Notes under the pieces: generated by a model | Seen by the model: only the letters and a program-made list of their open reading frames with translations | What the model was told of the DNA's origin: nothing | Databases searched by the model: none | From: Pavlovales sp. CCMP2436 | Taxonomy: Eukaryota; Haptophyta; Pavlovophyceae; Pavlovales | Length of the DNA: 10,060 nucleotides | Reading direction: 5' to 3' | NCBI GenBank assembly: GCA_026770615.1 | Contig: MU631418.1 | Span: forward strand, 143,915-153,974 | Position numbers and translations under genes: made by a program | Shown here: piece after piece, positions 1-6,966 of the stretch | How positions within the stretch are numbered: the stretch's first letter is position 1 | Layout of the letters: every line of letters starts with the position of its first letter

Positions 1-86
1 CACACCCACACACACCCCACCACACACACACACGCACGCACACTTTGTCACACACACACACACACACACACACACATCACATCACA
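1..86. repeat. CA-rich microsatellite
   Basis: Nearly pure alternating CA dinucleotide with CCA and CGCA interruptions, interrupted once by TTTG at about 45-48 and ending in two CATCA units. It is followed at 87 by GTGAGC, which resembles a 5' splice donor, but a CA repeat is an unlikely exon. I read it as intronic. A CA-rich stretch also follows the donor at the right end of the window (10048-10060), so CA repeats inside introns seem usual here. Confidence 0.85.
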
Positions 87-316
87 GTGAGCTCGAGGCT
101 TTGTTGCTTTTGCGCATTGTGTTTATTGCGATTATTCTCATATATCACCTCATCTCGTATGTCTCATACTGGCCCCGCAGGCTCTCTGAGTAACCAGGCT
201 CAGGGGGGGGGCGGTATCTGTGTGCTCGGGGAGTGGTCCTGGACAAGTCCGGGCTTCTCCGGGGACAGACGTCCTAATCAGAAATCCTTTCCTTTGTACT
301 CCTCGCGATCTCGCAG
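87..316 (+). other. Probable 3' part of an intron preceding the coiled-coil gene
   Basis: This stretch is less GC-rich than the block after it, and in the downstream reading frame it is closed by TAA at 275-277. No in-frame ATG lies between that stop and 317. It ends in a pyrimidine-leaning tract and TCGCAG at 311-316, a good 3' splice site. A branch-site-like CTAAT lies at 274-278, about 40 nt before the AG. A run of eight or more G is at about 205-213. The upstream exon is probably outside the window. I see nothing else here. Confidence 0.55.
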
Positions 317-2743
317 GTGGGCGGCGCGCTGCTGCGCCACGCCGCCGCCACCCAGGCGCTCTGGCGCGCGTGCGTCGAGCGTCTCACGCCAGGCCACCCA
401 GCGGTGCTCGACGCCGAGCCGCTGGGCTTTGCCGACGCGCGCGCGCCGCCCGCGCCCACCGTCGGCGCGCCCGGCCGCGGCGAGGACGGGGGCAGCGAGG
501 CGGGCGGTGAGGCGGCGGCGTTCGCCGCGGCCGGCGGAGCCGGCGGAGCCGGCGGAGCCGGCGGAGCCACCGGCGCGCTTGCCGTGCTCGTCGGCGGCGC
601 ACGCGCGGGCGGCGGCGGCCATGCGGCCCTGGCGGTGGCGGCAAGCGCGACGGGCGAGATGGTCTTCGAGCTCTGCGACACTTCGATGGACGTCATGCTC
701 GCGCGCCAGCGCGCCGGCGGGGACGGCAGCGGCGGCGGCGACGGCGGTGGCGAGGAGCTCGAGAGCGAGGCCGGGCGCGAGGCGGCGTTCGAGCAGCTCT
801 TCGCGCCCGCAGGCAGCGCCGAGGCGGGCGGGCCGCGCCGGCGTGGGCTGGGTAGCATTTGCGTCGACGACTTTGTGGCGCGCGTGGGCGCGGGCGCCTA
901 CACGGTCCAGACGGGGGGCGCCGACGCGAGCTCCGCCGACAACGAGGAGGGCGCCGGGCTCGTCCTTGTCCCACGTGCCGTGCTCGCGTTGGCGTGGGCG
1001 GACCTGGACGGTGCGCTCGCCGAGCTCTGCCGCTGGCCGCGCCCGCCGCTGCCCACTCTCGCGCTGGGCGCGCTCGTCGTGCGCGTGCGCGGGCTCGCCG
1101 CGCTGGGTCGCGCGCGCACGCTGGCGCTGGCTGAGCGGACGCGGCACCTGCGCGGCACGGTGGACGAGCGGGTGCACGACCTGGTCAGCGTCTCCGGCTT
1201 CGGCGAGCGGCTCGGCCTCGCCTCGCTCGAGCACGCGCAGCGCAACGTGCGCGTGGCCGCCGCGGGGCTGTACGCGCGCACGCGGCTGCAGGCGCGCGGC
1301 GCGCACGAGAGTGGGATGCGCTCGCGCGCGGTGCGGCTGATGCTGCTACGCGCACGCTTCGCCGAGTTTCGCGTTGAGACGCGGGCACGCATCCTGGGCG
1401 AGATGCACGCCGTCAAGCGCGCCACGCTCCTCAAGGCTGTCGAGGGTGGCACGGCGCCCGCGGCGCTCAAGACCTCGCTACTCGCCGCCGCGCGCGCGGG
1501 CGACGCGCTCGACAACGCGCAGCAGCGCGGCGCGGAGCTCGAGCGGCTGCTGCTGCGGCTGCGCGCCGTAACGGCGGCGCAGCGTCTCCGCGCCGAGGCG
1601 GCGCACGACCTGACGGTCCGCGGGGCCGCGGCTGAGACCGGGGACGACGCGGCGGCCGCCTCCGAGCTCGCGCAGCTGCGGCAGGTGCGCGCGCTCGTGG
1701 AAGCGCAGACCGAGCGGACGCGGGCCATCGTCGTGGCCAAGGAGGCCTCCGCCGCCACCATGGAGCGCGACCTCGAGATCGCGCGGCGCGGTGCCGAGCG
1801 GGCGGAGCGCGAGAAAGTGACGCGGGTGGCCAACGTTGCGGTGGCCTCGAACGCCACTGGTGCGGCTGAGGTGGATGCTGCGGAAGCGGATGCGCAGGTT
1901 GGCGGAGACGCCTCGCCGGGGAGCGCGCGGCCCGTCTCCGCCACCTCAACCACCGCGTCAGCCTCGGCCTCGGCGCAGCGCGCTCTCGAGCTGGCGCACG
2001 CACAGCGCGAGGCCGCGGCGCTGCGCAAGGCGTTCGCCGTCGAGTCAGTGCTCGTGCGCGCGCTCGAGCGGAAAGCGCACGCTGCCAAGGTCGGCACCGA
2101 GCGCGATGCCGAGCGCCACGCCGCCGCGCCGACGACCGCTGAGGGCGGGCACGCGCTCGCGACCGAGCGCGCGGGCGGCGGTGCAGCGCGCGACGACGCG
2201 CTGCGGCTTGTTGCACGCCTCGAGCGCGAGCGAACGAGGGCAGTACTACTCGCCGCATGCGCGCGCGAAGACGCGGCCTTGTGCTGCGCAGGCTTCGCGG
2301 CGGCCGAGGTGCGCGCCGCGTGGCCATTGTTGCCGCGCGCGCAGCCGGCGCTGCCTGCCGCACCTCGATGGCCAGCCGGAATGGGGCAGCCCGTCGGCAT
2401 GGTCACTCCGGCGACGCGCTCCCGGCTGCCAGGCGCAGAGTCAACGAAAACGCTGAGCGCGGGTACCGCGCGGCCGCAGCCGCCGCCGGCAGGGACGCCG
2501 CGCACGCAGCACCACGGTGCGCGTGATATGCACCGCGGCGAGGCCCACGTCGTGCGCGCAAACGTGCCGTTGAAAGCACTGCTGCTGGGCGCGCGGCCTC
2601 CGAGTGCACGGGACGTGTACGCAGCTCAAGCCGCTGCTGGCGCGGGAGACCTCGCCGCGGCACGCGCGCTGCCGCCGCAGCTGCGCCCAGCTCGAACTGC
2701 TCCGTTGGCGTCAGCCCGCGCGCCGAACTATGATCGTAACTAG
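317..2743 (+). CDS. Unassigned Ala/Arg-rich coiled-coil protein, 5'-partial
   Basis: I do not recognise the family. The open block is 808 codons with very strong G/C at third positions; the first ATG inside it is only at residue 115 (659-661), so coding probably enters by splicing after the AG at 315-316. The first ~180 residues are low-complexity (a GGA tripeptide repeat at residues ~72-84, Gly/Ser linkers). A globular-looking stretch follows (~180-330). Long charged helical segments with heptad-like Leu/Ala spacing lie at about 334-420, 450-502, 552-600 and 625-655, suggesting coiled coils. The last ~150 residues are Pro/Ala/Arg-rich. No catalytic motif, membrane segment or signal peptide is visible. 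A structural or cytoskeletal/ciliary role is possible but pure inference. The stop TAG is at 2741-2743, but GTAACT at 2736 could be a donor to a further exon (see 2852-3055). Confidence 0.65.
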   Translation: MGGALLRHAAATQALWRACVERLTPGHPAVLDAEPLGFADARAPPAPTVGAPGRGEDGGSEAGGEAAAFAAAGGAGGAGGAGGATGALAVLVGGARAGGGGHAALAVAASATGEMVFELCDTSMDVMLARQRAGGDGSGGGDGGGEELESEAGREAAFEQLFAPAGSAEAGGPRRRGLGSICVDDFVARVGAGAYTVQTGGADASSADNEEGAGLVLVPRAVLALAWADLDGALAELCRWPRPPLPTLALGALVVRVRGLAALGRARTLALAERTRHLRGTVDERVHDLVSVSGFGERLGLASLEHAQRNVRVAAAGLYARTRLQARGAHESGMRSRAVRLMLLRARFAEFRVETRARILGEMHAVKRATLLKAVEGGTAPAALKTSLLAAARAGDALDNAQQRGAELERLLLRLRAVTAAQRLRAEAAHDLTVRGAAAETGDDAAAASELAQLRQVRALVEAQTERTRAIVVAKEASAATMERDLEIARRGAERAEREKVTRVANVAVASNATGAAEVDAAEADAQVGGDASPGSARPVSATSTTASASASAQRALELAHAQREAAALRKAFAVESVLVRALERKAHAAKVGTERDAERHAAAPTTAEGGHALATERAGGGAARDDALRLVARLERERTRAVLLAACAREDAALCCAGFAAAEVRAAWPLLPRAQPALPAAPRWPAGMGQPVGMVTPATRSRLPGAESTKTLSAGTARPQPPPAGTPRTQHHGARDMHRGEAHVVRANVPLKALLLGARPPSARDVYAAQAAAGAGDLAAARALPPQLRPARTAPLASARAPNYDRN
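530..568 (+). repeat. 9-bp tandem repeat in coding sequence
   Basis: Period 9 (unit GCCGGCGGA), a little over four copies, encoding a Gly-Gly-Ala tripeptide array inside the coiled-coil gene. The copies are identical at DNA level, which suggests recent slippage, so copy number may vary between strains. Confidence 0.85.
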
Positions 2744-3180
2744 CTTGTATATTGTATATTTCGTGACGGCCGTACTTGAGTTTGGGCGGTCGGGCAGGCG
2801 CCTGCCTGCTGCCCCTGCTCAGTCGCTGCCACCTGCGCCTTGCGATCGTAACCGTGTCGAGAGGCGCGAAGCACACGCTGGTCGAGACTACGCGGCGGAC
2901 GAGCAGCCTCGCCTAGTTGTGTGAGAGCGTCGCCTGCGGCGCGCTCGGACGAGCTCGTGTTGGTGAGTGGCAGAGGCGAGGGCGCGGCCGCTTCCGTCAG
3001 CGAGCTGCCCGCCGCCGCGCCTCCGTCTGTGCCGCCGTCACCGCTCCACGGTTAGTCAGCAAAGCTGGCATGATGATGCGTCGGTGATTGTCTGAACTAG
3101 TTGATGAGCGCATCACTGTTTGATACGTTAATGTCAATGCCAGCTAGAGCCTCAGCTTTTAAGGCTTTATAATTATCATA
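2744..3180 (+). other. GC-rich 3' flank with possible extra exon of the coiled-coil gene
   Basis: From 2744 to about 2780 the sequence is AT-leaning, then GC-rich again until 3055, then AT-rich. In the frame of the upstream gene it is open from 2852 to TAG at 3053-3055, and the codons from about 2907 on (ending ELPAAAPPSVPPSPLHG) have the G/C-ending style of the gene. A phase-1 intron from GTAACT at 2736 to the AG at 2905-2906 would join the blocks in frame, though the acceptor has a poor pyrimidine tract. A stronger acceptor (CTGCTCAG, 2815-2822) would instead run into TAA at 2849. Also present: a perfect 14-bp palindrome at 2793-2806, a repeated GATCGTAAC (2732-2740, 2843-2851), and a 9-bp inverted repeat at 3063-3071/3137-3145 enclosing a 7-bp one (TGATGCG/CGCATCA, ~3074-3116). 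Otherwise this is 3' untranslated sequence. Confidence 0.35.
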
Positions 3181-3303
3181 GCATATTACTAATAAAGATT
3201 CATTCTGGCGTTTGACTGTCATGAATGTTGTGCTGGTCTGAGCGCTGCGTCGCCGATTGCCTGCTAAGTGCCAAAGTCGGCTGCGCTGGCTTGGGCGTCA
3301 CCG
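3181..3303 (-). mobile_element. SINE-like repeat, copy 1 (diverged)
   Basis: This aligns without a single gap to 4181-4303, with about 96 of 123 bases identical by hand count (78%). The best blocks are at 3241-3265 and 3281-3300. Read on the minus strand it is the more decayed copy: the position of the tRNA B box reads AGAATGAATCT rather than AGTTCGAATCC. An AATAAA at 3191-3196 inside the copy, on the plus strand, is the first good polyadenylation signal after the coiled-coil gene and may have been recruited from the repeat. Confidence 0.6.
3191..3196 (+). promoter_or_regulatory. Candidate polyadenylation signal
   Basis: Canonical AATAAA about 135 bp after the last plausible stop (3053-3055) and 450 bp after the nearer stop. 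It lies within a diverged repeat, so it is either a chance match or a signal recruited from the repeat. Confidence 0.3.
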
Positions 3304-3429
3304 TATTTATATGCGTTTGGGATTTTATCTGCTGCTTAGTAGTTAGAGAAGACGCTTTCAAAATCATTTGCCGGAAAATCCATAAATCGGCGACATCTAT
3401 AAATAAGTTGTTAATTATCTTAGCGTTGC

Positions 3430-3815
3430 AGCATGGCGGACCTGAAGCGGAAGCGGAAGCGGTTGAAGTTCCGCACGCGGATACCCCTGCCGGGTGCGGA
3501 ACTTCAATCAGATCCTTGATCGACCCAGCGGATCGTGAGATCAAGCGGAATAACCTCCTGTGCAGGTAGCGCGCGCGCAGCGTCAGCGAGCGCGGTCTCT
3601 GCACACGCGGCCGGCAGGGCGGCACGCCGACGGACAAGAACGAGCTCCGCCACCACAGCCACGCACGCGCGTGGAGGAGGCTCGCGAGGCCAACGCGCAA
3701 TTTCTTCCAAGTAACCTACCAGCCGGGCCCTTTCAACGAGCGCAGACTGGACCACTTTAGCTCAAAAAGAGAGCAGACTGGGCCTATGTGACACAGTGGG
3801 ACACAGTGCACGTGA
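3430..3815 (+). pseudogene. GC-rich coding-like patch, possible gene relic
   Basis: An island of higher GC in an AT-rich region. An ATG at 3433 opens 28 codons (MADLKRKRKRLKF...) to TGA at 3517. Another frame is open across 3225-3569 and again from 3570 to TGA at about 3815, where it contains FNERRLDHFS. This last string weakly recalls the R-LDHF segment near the start of S28 serine carboxypeptidases, but nothing else of that family is seen. CTGTGCAG/GTAGCG at 3560-3571 could be a splice donor. No single frame holds through the patch. I regard it as a possible decayed exon or repeat body, not a working gene. Confidence 0.25.
3463..3507. repeat. Perfect 14-bp hairpin
   Basis: TTGAAGTTCCGCAC at 3463-3476 is exactly reverse-complementary to 3494-3507, with a 17-nt loop. 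A short AAGCGG tandem repeat precedes it. It lies in the GC-rich patch and would fold as RNA on either strand. Confidence 0.8.
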
Positions 3816-4125
3816 CGTCGTCCGACTGTAGTCCATAAAAAATTTCGATTCCTGCGCATACCTGACTTTTTTTAAGGCTGAAATTGCGAGTGCACCGGCA
3901 TTGGCGTGGCCGCTAGCACACAGGAAACGCTATGATCTATCTCGGCCGTTGGAGGTACCTGCTGGCACGGCGGATTCACCTCTCAGAGTAAGTGACGTCG
4001 TTATGAACTAACGATGAGAGTCTAGCGGAATAAATTACAATCAGCAAGCAGCGCAATGGCCGGGCTTGGCCGCCGCTTCCAATTGCACGCAAGTGCTAGA
4101 GTAACTTCTTTCAGTCGAAAGCATG
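3816..4125. other. Intergenic, no gene seen
   Basis: AT-leaning, with short odd repeats only (for example GACACAGTG repeated just before it at about 3788-3807, and GTGACGTCGT at about 3812 and 3992). No open frame of note, RNA gene or mobile-element end is visible. Confidence 0.5.
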
Positions 4126-4161
4126 AAGGAAGGTTCGGGCTGGCGGTGTTTCAAGTTCAAG
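4126..4161 (+). repeat. 36-bp direct repeat, left copy
   Basis: Matches 4345-4380 at 32 of 36 positions with a constant offset of 219 bp. The two copies bracket SINE-like copy 2. They could be an unusually long, aged target duplication, or themselves truncated repeat copies, since TTC..GCTGGCG also occurs in the T-arm region of the SINE-like repeat (TTCGAACTGGCG). Confidence 0.7.
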
Positions 4162-4180
4162 TCAAGCTGATCTTAGCGCT

Positions 4181-4303
4181 ATATATTACTGACCAGGATT
4201 CGAACTGGCGCCTGACTGTCCTGAAAGCTGTGTGGGTCTAAGCGCTGCGCCGCCCATTGCCTGCTGCGAGCCTTATTTGGCTGCGCTGGCTTGGGCGCCA
4301 CCG
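4181..4303 (-). mobile_element. SINE-like repeat, copy 2 (tRNA-derived, minus strand)
   Basis: Gap-free partner of 3181-3303. On the minus strand it carries a near-perfect pol III B box AGTTCGAATCC (reverse complement at 4196-4206; 10 of 11 to the consensus GGTTCGANNCC) and, 31 nt upstream, an A-box-like CGGCGCAGCGCTTAG (4238-4252), close to the TGGCNNAGTGG region of tRNA genes. This spacing is that of a real tRNA, but the T stem does not pair properly and no full cloverleaf forms. That combination is what tRNA-derived SINEs show. The homology continues past the tRNA-like part to about 4303, and no poly(A) or simple tail is obvious, so element ends are uncertain. Confidence 0.6.
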
Positions 4304-4344
4304 CGCGTGCCGATGGATCTCCGGCTGAGCCACTTCTATCAATA

Positions 4345-4380
4345 AAGGGGGGTTCAGGCTGGCGGTGTTTTAAGTTCAAG
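4345..4380 (+). repeat. 36-bp direct repeat, right copy
   Basis: Second copy of the repeat at 4126-4161, differing at four positions. It ends nine bases before the foldback element that begins at 4390, so three repeat units lie nested within about 550 bp. Confidence 0.7.
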
Positions 4381-4389
4381 GTATTCTAA

Positions 4390-4668
4390 GACGTCGACCA
4401 AGTCAGTGAGTGATCGACACCTGTTGAACCATGCTGAGCCGCTATATATATATATATATATAAGAAGGAATTAGAAGTCTTTGCCATGAGCTCTACGCCT
4501 TCTGCTGGCGCACCCGCCGATGCCAAACGTGGAATTGACTGTGTGGCGAGCAACATTTGGCGCACAGTGAGCTATAAAAATAGTAAATACTTATTATACT
4601 TATTATTACTTACTAGCGGCTAGGCATGGTTCAACAGATGGTGTTCACTCACAGACTTGGTCGACGTC
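4390..4668. mobile_element. MITE-like foldback element with 55-bp terminal inverted repeats
   Basis: The left arm 4390-4444 starts GACGTCGACCAAGTC, and the right arm 4614-4668 is its reverse complement, with 48 of 55 positions matching by hand count. The interior begins with (TA)n at 4442-4462 and is otherwise 170 bp without transposase. It holds one 45-codon open frame (ATG 4486 to TAG 4621-4623, starting MSSTPSAGAPADAKRG), which is probably fortuitous. No clear target-site duplication is visible at the arm ends. Size, long arms and lack of coding capacity fit a non-autonomous DNA transposon. A solo right end lies at 6893-6966, which shows that the arm is a dispersed repeat. Confidence 0.7.
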
Positions 4669-4670
4669 AG

Positions 4671-4830
4671 AGATTAGTCCTGGCAGCGGGGGTGGTAGAG
4701 GCGAAGTTGGTGACGAACTCGTAGCAGATGCCATAGTTCCCCCCCCCCGATAGTAAATACATGCAGCTAGAAGCTTGAGATACTAAGACGAAGGAGGTAC
4801 TCTGAGCCTATGTTTTTGGACCTTGATGTT
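4671..4830 (-). other. Short codon-like stretch, possible exon relic
   Basis: On the minus strand a frame of about 46 codons ends in TGA next to the foldback element. Its last 20 codons (around GNYGICYEFVTNF) almost all end in C or G, unlike the AT-rich surroundings but like the coding style of this genome. A run of ten C (plus strand, 4739-4748) lies in it, encoding Gly-Gly-Gly. I cannot name a family. It may be chance or a transduced fragment of a gene. Confidence 0.15.
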
Positions 4831-6100
4831 CAAATCATCGGTCATTCCCTCGGTCAGAGCATAAGATCACAGACGGGCAATTAAACGAAAGCAGAGAATC
4901 CGAGTGAGGCTCATTTCCTTAGCAGAATAGAACATACAAACAATAGTTACATTAGATACAAAAATGCTTAACATGCTCAAAAAGCGCGAGGCTGTTTTTC
5001 TTAATGCCCGGATTTTTAATGCCTGTCTATGACTGTAGCAGTCATATCTAATAGATCTTCCCGACGAATAAGCAATTAAACAATTATAATAAGAATTTCG
5101 CCAGTTAGTACAGCAGCCAAGGTTTTCTTTGGGAACATTTGTACTATTGTTAGCTGCTGGACCCATGCTGTATGATAACTTCCATGGGCTCGCGTCTCGG
5201 CCTTGATGCCGTCAGCTGTTAGTTGGTGCCAGTATGACAACACAGCGTTATTTTTGGTCATGAACGGTCATTAGTATTGGTCCTAAAAAATAACTCTGGG
5301 TAAGGGTGCGCAAGAGTCGGCATTTCGGACGAAGGTGCTTGCGTTGGTATTTATTTATCTCAAATACTGAGGCACCCCTGCTAACTTCCGCTCCATGATA
5401 AGCCTATCACGCAATCAGGGACAGGAGCGGCAAGGTGCGAACATTCACCCAAAACATTCTGCACGATAAAGACAAAATAAATAGGACTGCGCGTCACAAT
5501 TTAAACATAGGGCCAGTTTTACAAGCCGCTGTCGTTTTTTCTGCCTGAGTGGTTCACGTCTCGCGCATCTAGCACAAGAGAACCCCCACTGCGCGGCTGC
5601 ACACAAGTATAATACCACTGGCCTTATAAGTGTAATACCGCTACAATATATATATCCACAGCTTGAATCCCTATCAGTCAATATATATCCACTTATAATG
5701 ACATGACAATCTATAGAAGCGGATCAGCAGTTTTAGACATGATGCAACAGGTCTTTTTGAGAAGACAATAACAATAGACATGATGCTGGGGGGGAGGGGG
5801 GAATTCTAGAGTATTTAAGCGGTTCTCCCTCAAAAGTAATATGTGTATGACATACATGCAGCTTCATGACTCCCACGTGTAGATGCCTGTTGAAAATGCA
5901 TTATTACTATCTAGAAGTTATTGAAATTGCAATAACAGAAGAAGAAAAAATCGCTCGGGTAAAGAAAAATCTAAATTTCAGCTGGTACTGCGCCCCATTG
6001 GTCCAGTGGCTCTTATCCGACGACCATAAAATTTGACGTAATCTAAGGTCTTAATTTGACGAAACGGCGCAGGTTATAAGTTTACTTCCGGTTGTACAGG
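4831..6100. other. AT-rich intergenic region, no gene seen
   Basis: About 1.3 kb of AT-rich sequence with only short open frames, none with the GC-rich codon style of the real genes. Minor structure only: a repeated ATATATATCCAC (about 5646 and 5681), a repeated AGT(A/G)TAATACC (about 5607 and 5629), a G-rich tract GGGGGGGAGGGGGG at about 5788-5801, and an inverted CTGCGCC/GGCGCAG pair at 5988-5994/6066-6072. Confidence 0.6.
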
Positions 6101-6102
6101 GA

Positions 6103-6256
6103 ATCGCGGGCAATAAAAGACCGTATCGTTAAGAAACTGAGCCTCGTTTTTTTGTGCCCTTCAATAGTAATTTATGCACATTTAAGCATTTGTTTTATGT
6201 AATTTGCTAAGAAACTGAGCCTCAGTCTCAAAAGCACCGTTCTTATTGCCCGCGAT
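6103..6256. repeat. Inverted repeat with nested direct repeats
   Basis: The 14-mer ATCGCGGGCAATAA at 6103-6116 is exactly reverse-complementary to 6243-6256. Inside, a 16-mer TAAGAAACTGAGCCTC occurs twice in direct orientation (6130-6145 and 6208-6223). The arrangement resembles the ends of a small mobile element or a rearranged foldback, but no target duplication is clear. Confidence 0.5.
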
Positions 6257-6344
6257 CAGAATGGTCAAAATCCAAATTAGTGGCCAGTCCGGAAATCGAA
6301 AAAAGTCCGGTGAAAATCCTTCGGAGTAACTCAGGGACCGAAAA

Positions 6345-6449
6345 TGGTGCCGCGGAGTTAGTTGCAGATTCGTGAATGGGGCACCGCCCCATTCACGAAT
6401 CTGCAACTACCGCCCCATTCACGAATCTGCGACTAACTCCGCGGCACCA
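6345..6449. repeat. 38-bp-arm hairpin with duplicated inner arm
   Basis: The left arm 6345-6382 pairs with the right arm 6412-6449 at 37 of 38 positions. The inner part of the right arm is present twice in tandem (26-bp units at 6384-6409 and 6410-6435, one difference), so the left arm can pair with either copy. Arm tips read TGGTGCCGCGG/CCGCGGCACCA. The near-perfect pairing in otherwise decayed sequence suggests a young foldback or an element still maintained. Confidence 0.85.
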
Positions 6450-6835
6450 CTTCGGGAACCATGACTTTCTTTTCGCTTCCGAACGCTGAGAATCGGAAAT
6501 TTTAGTTACATTAAGTATGTTGTCGACCCTAGAGGCACGTGAGAGGCACACGAGGTGGCCTCCGACCGTCGAGGAGGGCTATATTCGACATCAGCTATCG
6601 ATACTTAGCGCACAGTGGTGACCAATGTCTACTTCTTCGTCCCGGCCACCACATCTCCCCCTCCCCAGTGCGGAATCGCGCCACTAACTCTGTATGCAGA
6701 AGGTGTTATATAACTGCCACAGGGGCCAAGCACGACACACCACCGCCACTGGACCGAACGCAGTAAGAGCTACTCCGCCACCGCAAGACAACAGGCGGCC
6801 TGGCGTGGGGCGCGTGAGCACTCGTCGACGCGTGA
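6450..6835. other. Intergenic, no gene seen
   Basis: Mixed-composition sequence. A 75-codon open frame (6539-6766) lacks the codon style of the real genes and any recognisable motif. AGAGGCAC is repeated at about 6531 and 6542. Nothing else supported. Confidence 0.5.
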
Positions 6836-6865
6836 CCAGGATATTTCGTCGACGAAATACCCTGG
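6836..6865. repeat. 30-bp near-perfect palindrome
   Basis: A continuous palindrome with no loop, CCAGG...CCTGG outside and TTTCGTCGACGAAA at the centre (axis between 6850 and 6851), with one mismatched pair (6841/6860). A second CGTCGACG lies just upstream at 6823-6830. It lies about 27 bp before the solo end of the foldback element. It could be part of that element, a dimeric protein site, or a cruciform-forming sequence. Confidence 0.8.
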
Positions 6866-6892
6866 ATTAGGTTTTATAATTTATATATGTTT

Positions 6893-6966
6893 TAGTGGAT
6901 CATCATGGTTCAACAGGTGGTGTTCACTCACAGACTTGGTCGATGCCAGACATCATTCTTGGCAGC
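6893..6966. mobile_element. Solo right end of the foldback element
   Basis: Aligns without gaps to 4614-4687 (constant offset 2279). The core 6904-6949 matches 43 of 46 positions. The weaker match on the outer side extends about 17 bases past the arm end at 4668, so the true repeat unit may be longer than the inverted arms. An AT-rich stretch precedes it, as in the full element, but no matching left arm is found nearby. Confidence 0.65.

Noticed and set aside
898..2505. 535-codon minus-strand open frame opposite the coiled-coil gene (also 278-1306 minus and 45-1340 plus)
   Set aside because: High GC makes stops rare in every frame. These frames are Arg/Ser/Ala/Pro-rich with no domain pattern, while the plus frame has heptad-like helices and G/C-ending codons.
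3200..3700. Open frames across SINE-like copy 1 on both strands (3225-3569 plus, 3200-3700 minus)
   Set aside because: They run through a diverged repeat and a hairpin and lack the genome's codon style.
3917..3937. CACACAGGAAAC followed by GCTATGA, resembling the lacZ leader of cloning vectors
   Set aside because: One gap is needed and the flanks do not match vector sequence on either side; most likely chance, not contamination.
5999..6009. TGGTCCAGTGG, a perfect tRNA A-box consensus
   Set aside because: No B box at the expected distance and the acceptor and D stems do not fold; treated as chance or a very old relic.
6384..6435. Two 26-bp repeat units that might suggest a CRISPR-like array
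   Set aside because: The units are directly adjacent with no spacers and form one arm of a hairpin; the context is eukaryotic.
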